Shown here one piece after another: positions 33,510 through 36,015 of a stretch of 36,015 nucleotides of DNA. This stretch comes from JAPUME01 sp964605715 (lineage in GTDB: Bacteria > Acidobacteriota > Terriglobia > UBA7540 > JAPUME01), in the NCBI GenBank assembly GCA_964605715.1, contig CAZSDV010000019.1:1-36015 (forward strand). The letters are read 5' to 3'. Both the position numbers and the translations under genes were made by a program. Under the pieces are notes generated by a model. The model was not told where the DNA came from, made no database searches, and saw only the letters and a program-made list of their open reading frames with translations. The stretch's first letter is position 1; the number at the start of each line of letters is the position of its first letter.

Positions 33510-34865
33510 ATGAAACGATTCTCTTATCTAATTCTTCTTCTTTCTCTGTCGCTTATGTCCTTGACGGCCTGGGCCGGACCACTTTCACCCAACAGTCAAT
33601 CAAGTCATGGTGACAGCCAGCTAACGACCTACATGCTTGGAATAGCTTTCATCCTCCTTGCTGCAAAGCTAGGAGGGGAGGTTTTTGATCGACTTGCCAT
33701 GCCTTCTGTACTGGGTGAACTAGTAGTTGGTATGATCCTGGGGAACCTGTTCCTTCTGGACATCAACACATTCGAAAGTCTCAAAAGCAGCCGTGCCCTA
33801 GAAATGACAGCTGAAGTGGGAGTTATTCTGCTGCTTTTCGAAGTAGGTCTAGAGTCTAAGCTTCACGAACTAATGAAAGTTGGCATATCTGCCATTCTCG
33901 TAGCCGCATTAGGGATCGTCGCACCAATGATGCTAGGCTATGGGACCTCTCTATTTTTTCTTCCTGAATCCGCCTGGTATGTCCATTTATTTATTGGAGC
34001 AACTCTTGCCGCAACAAGCGTAGGCATCACAGCACGTGTCTTACAGGACCTCCGTAAAACAAAAAGCAAGGAAGCACAGATTATCCTAGGTGCTGCAGTC
34101 GTCGACGACGTTTTGGGTTTGATTATTCTTGCCGTCGTCTCAGGCCTTATTACCTCAATCTCAGGAAACGGGGAGGCGTCCGTAGAGATGCTGCCAGTTT
34201 TTTGGATTATCGGAAAAGCCCTACTTTTCCTAGCTGGGGTCATCGTTGTCGGGAGGTGGATAATTGCGAGCGCGCTCCGCCACGGAGCTCGCTTCCGGGT
34301 GCCAGGAATTCCACTAGTCCTCAGTATCGGTCACTGTTTTGCAATGTCTGCGCTCGCAAGCTGGATCGATCTAGCACCTATCGTGGGAGCTTTTGCTGCA
34401 GGGCTTGTTTTGGATGAAGCCTTCTTTGAAGTCTACCGCAAGCGGGGTGAGAAAGAGATCGGTGAATTAGTTCGCCCCATTACCACTTTAATTGTTCCAG
34501 TTTTCTTCGTAATAATGGGTCTGCGTGTTGACCTAGCATCGCTGACCTCAATAAATATTCTGGCCTTTGCTGGAGTGCTTAGTGTTGTAGCTATCATTGG
34601 TAAACAAGCCTGCTCGCTAGGAGTGGTCGAAAAGGGGGTAAATCGAATTGTGGTTGGAGTAGGTATGATACCCCGCGGCGAAGTAGGTCTTATTTTCACC
34701 GGAATCGGGGCCAGTCTCATGGTTGGAAACAAACCCCTATTTTCTTCCTCTACGGTTTCAGCGCTAGTCGTCATGGTTATGGTAACAACCCTCCTGACTC
34801 CCCCTTTACTAAAAATTCTATTTCGCGATAAAACGATAGACAAGCCCAGAAACCCAACGTACTAA
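33510..34865 (+). CDS. CPA2-family cation/proton antiporter
   Basis: 451 residues. A signal-like hydrophobic start (1-22, ending WAG) precedes an Na+/H+-exchanger domain with about 12 membrane helices. The ion-binding pair is D199/D200 in ILGAAVVDDVLGLIIL. ATSVGITARVLQDL, GELVVGMILGN and the late MIPRGEVGLIFTGIG are the family patterns of GerN/NapA/KefB-type carriers. No C-terminal TrkA-N nucleotide domain follows, so it is the short type, exchanging Na+ or K+ for H+ in pH and ion balance. Start supported by the signal-like sequence; the ribosome binding site is poor. It converges on the DUF3500 gene 23 bases away. Confidence 0.92.
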   Translation: MKRFSYLILLLSLSLMSLTAWAGPLSPNSQSSHGDSQLTTYMLGIAFILLAAKLGGEVFDRLAMPSVLGELVVGMILGNLFLLDINTFESLKSSRALEMTAEVGVILLLFEVGLESKLHELMKVGISAILVAALGIVAPMMLGYGTSLFFLPESAWYVHLFIGATLAATSVGITARVLQDLRKTKSKEAQIILGAAVVDDVLGLIILAVVSGLITSISGNGEASVEMLPVFWIIGKALLFLAGVIVVGRWIIASALRHGARFRVPGIPLVLSIGHCFAMSALASWIDLAPIVGAFAAGLVLDEAFFEVYRKRGEKEIGELVRPITTLIVPVFFVIMGLRVDLASLTSINILAFAGVLSVVAIIGKQACSLGVVEKGVNRIVVGVGMIPRGEVGLIFTGIGASLMVGNKPLFSSSTVSALVVMVMVTTLLTPPLLKILFRDKTIDKPRNPTY

Positions 34866-34888
34866 GAAAGAGAAGTGGAAGGATTGAT

Positions 34889-35956
34889 TTAATGTTCGTG
34901 TGATGCTTTCAAGTGCTGGGCAGAAAGTTGATCCACATGGTGGGGATCGTGGGCATAATGTTCTTTGAGAAGATCACGCCCAAAATCACCTCGGAAATCT
35001 CGCCAGACGGTGTGAACATGGTTGGCGTTGTTCTGGATATTGTCATACTCAATAATAAAATCGGGACCATGAATCCGGTAGTAGTGTGGCTGGCCGGGTT
35101 CACTCTTCCCAGCCCAGGCAAAATGGAGCCGATCAAATCCAGCTCTCTGAATCCTCCTCAGTTCAGATTCTGCTAGTTCAGGATGCAGGCGATTCGCGTA
35201 AAGCTCAACCAACTTCCAAAGTAATCTTGCCTGTTGTCGGTTCATCTCGGCTGCTGCCACACCCTCAAGAATACTCATTTCCGCCTCACGAGAAGCTGCC
35301 GTGAAAATATCAGCAGGCGCCTCCACATTAAGGAGGATTCTTTCTCTGGCCTCGCCTGTAAAAAGTCCTAGCAATTGGCGACCTAAGAGCTCCTCTGCAG
35401 CTAAGACATGTAGCCCTCGGTACGGCCCTTCTTTTACTTGAGCAGGATTAGTCCCAAAAAAAGCAGGAGTTCCTGAAATTACCTTTCCATTTTGAAGAGT
35501 GAAGTTTAAAGAAAGATGGTGACCTTCTAGACGCCATCCCCAAACAGACTCTACTGAAGGGTCACCGAATATACTAAAAAAGTAAGCATCTGGGTCACGG
35601 GTAGGACTATGATTCTCTCGCTCATAAAGAATTTTTTCCAGGAACATGACATTTGTGGCACGGGAAGCCCCTTCACGGCTAAGGCCAGAAGTAATAAAGG
35701 TGTGAGCGAGCTTGCGTTGTGCTGGAGTCATTGCTTTAAAGGGCAATCCTTTGCGTGCGCGTGGAATGAAATGCCAGTTAAAGCGCTCCTCGTCAGTGAA
35801 GGAAAAGGTTGCTGCCTCTTGTTGTTCTGCAGAGAAGGAGGCCAGGAGATACCGTGCTCCATCAACCATCTCACGGACAACCCCCGAACTTGATTGGACC
35901 CATGGCACTGCAATCACGAGTGCCACCAACATCGCCGCAATAATCATCTTCTTCAA
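34889..35956 (-). CDS. Exported DUF3500 protein
   Basis: 355 residues with a signal peptide (MIIAAMLVALVIAVPWVQSS). The body has FTDEERFNWHFIPRARKGLP, then WGWRLEGHHLSLNFTLQNGK, GTNPA and a final HYYRIHGPDFIIEYDN, then NNANHVHTVWRDFRGDFGRD with a His-rich tail. These match DUF3500, a family frequent in Planctomycetota, Acidobacteriota and Bacteroidota without known activity; the conserved His and Asp residues suggest a metal site, as inference. The first codon is TTG at 35956 with GAGGG four to five bases upstream; the ATG at 35947 lacks a well-placed site. It converges with the antiporter gene. Confidence 0.9.
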   Translation of the reverse strand: MKKMIIAAMLVALVIAVPWVQSSSGVVREMVDGARYLLASFSAEQQEAATFSFTDEERFNWHFIPRARKGLPFKAMTPAQRKLAHTFITSGLSREGASRATNVMFLEKILYERENHSPTRDPDAYFFSIFGDPSVESVWGWRLEGHHLSLNFTLQNGKVISGTPAFFGTNPAQVKEGPYRGLHVLAAEELLGRQLLGLFTGEARERILLNVEAPADIFTAASREAEMSILEGVAAAEMNRQQARLLWKLVELYANRLHPELAESELRRIQRAGFDRLHFAWAGKSEPGQPHYYRIHGPDFIIEYDNIQNNANHVHTVWRDFRGDFGRDLLKEHYAHDPHHVDQLSAQHLKASHEH

Positions 35957-36015
35957 GGTACCCTCTTCAAATGGCAGGAATGGGCCGGAATATAATAGTA
36001 AAAGTAAAAGAAGTC

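Noticed and set aside
1..36015. CRISPR array, prophage, conjugative element, restriction-modification or toxin-antitoxin system
   Set aside because: No regularly spaced repeats, no Cas, integrase, terminase, methyltransferase-endonuclease pair or intact toxin pair was seen.

Overview
The window looks like part of a metagenome-assembled scaffold (two runs of exactly ten Ns) from a bacterium of moderate GC content, most likely an Acidobacteriota member. Evidence for this: a von Willebrand A protein of the type first described as the Acidobacterial VWFA-related domain; a planctomycete-type cytochrome C/DUF1549/DUF1553 gene plus a DUF1501 remnant, families frequent in Acidobacteriota, Planctomycetota and Verrucomicrobiota; many Tat or Sec exported catabolic proteins; and a MerR gene next to tRNA-Pro. 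The phylum is an inference from gene content.

Left part (1-14128), accessory and secreted functions. It holds a truncated PSCyt/PSD1 gene, a Tat-exported mannonate-dehydratase-like enolase-superfamily enzyme, a VWA protein, a DinB-like metal protein, a Met-rich outer-membrane protein, a frameshifted small HTH gene, two small membrane or exported proteins, two BNR/sialidase-fold exported proteins flanking a small conserved-looking protein, a 3' remnant of a DUF1501 gene, tRNA-Pro(CGG), a MerR regulator and a secreted protein with two long C tracts. Long intergenic spaces and decayed genes mark this part as the more fluid one.

Middle part (14472-29046), mixed housekeeping and transport. gltX and rlmB run on the plus strand. 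A minus-strand group of a tandem TonB-C protein and acpS follows. pgeF converges on rlmN, whose 3' end is lost in an assembly gap. Then come a TetR regulator, a CPBP protease, a class V aminotransferase, an exported esterase, and an RND efflux pair (adaptor and permease) joined by a 4-base overlap.

Right part (29108-35956). A near-consensus sigma-70 promoter precedes the conserved series rplU-rpmA-obg-nadD-rsfS-rlmH, followed by a SRAP/YedK-type gene, so ribosome assembly, NAD synthesis and abasic-site protection are encoded together. A CPA2 cation/proton antiporter and a convergent DUF3500 gene close the window.

I found no convincing new defence, mobile or biosynthetic system. The best leads are the poly-C tracts, the small-protein pair beside a broken HTH gene, the Tat-exported ManD-like enzyme with two exported sialidase-fold proteins about 5 and 7 kb away, and a perfect 12-bp-arm palindrome.
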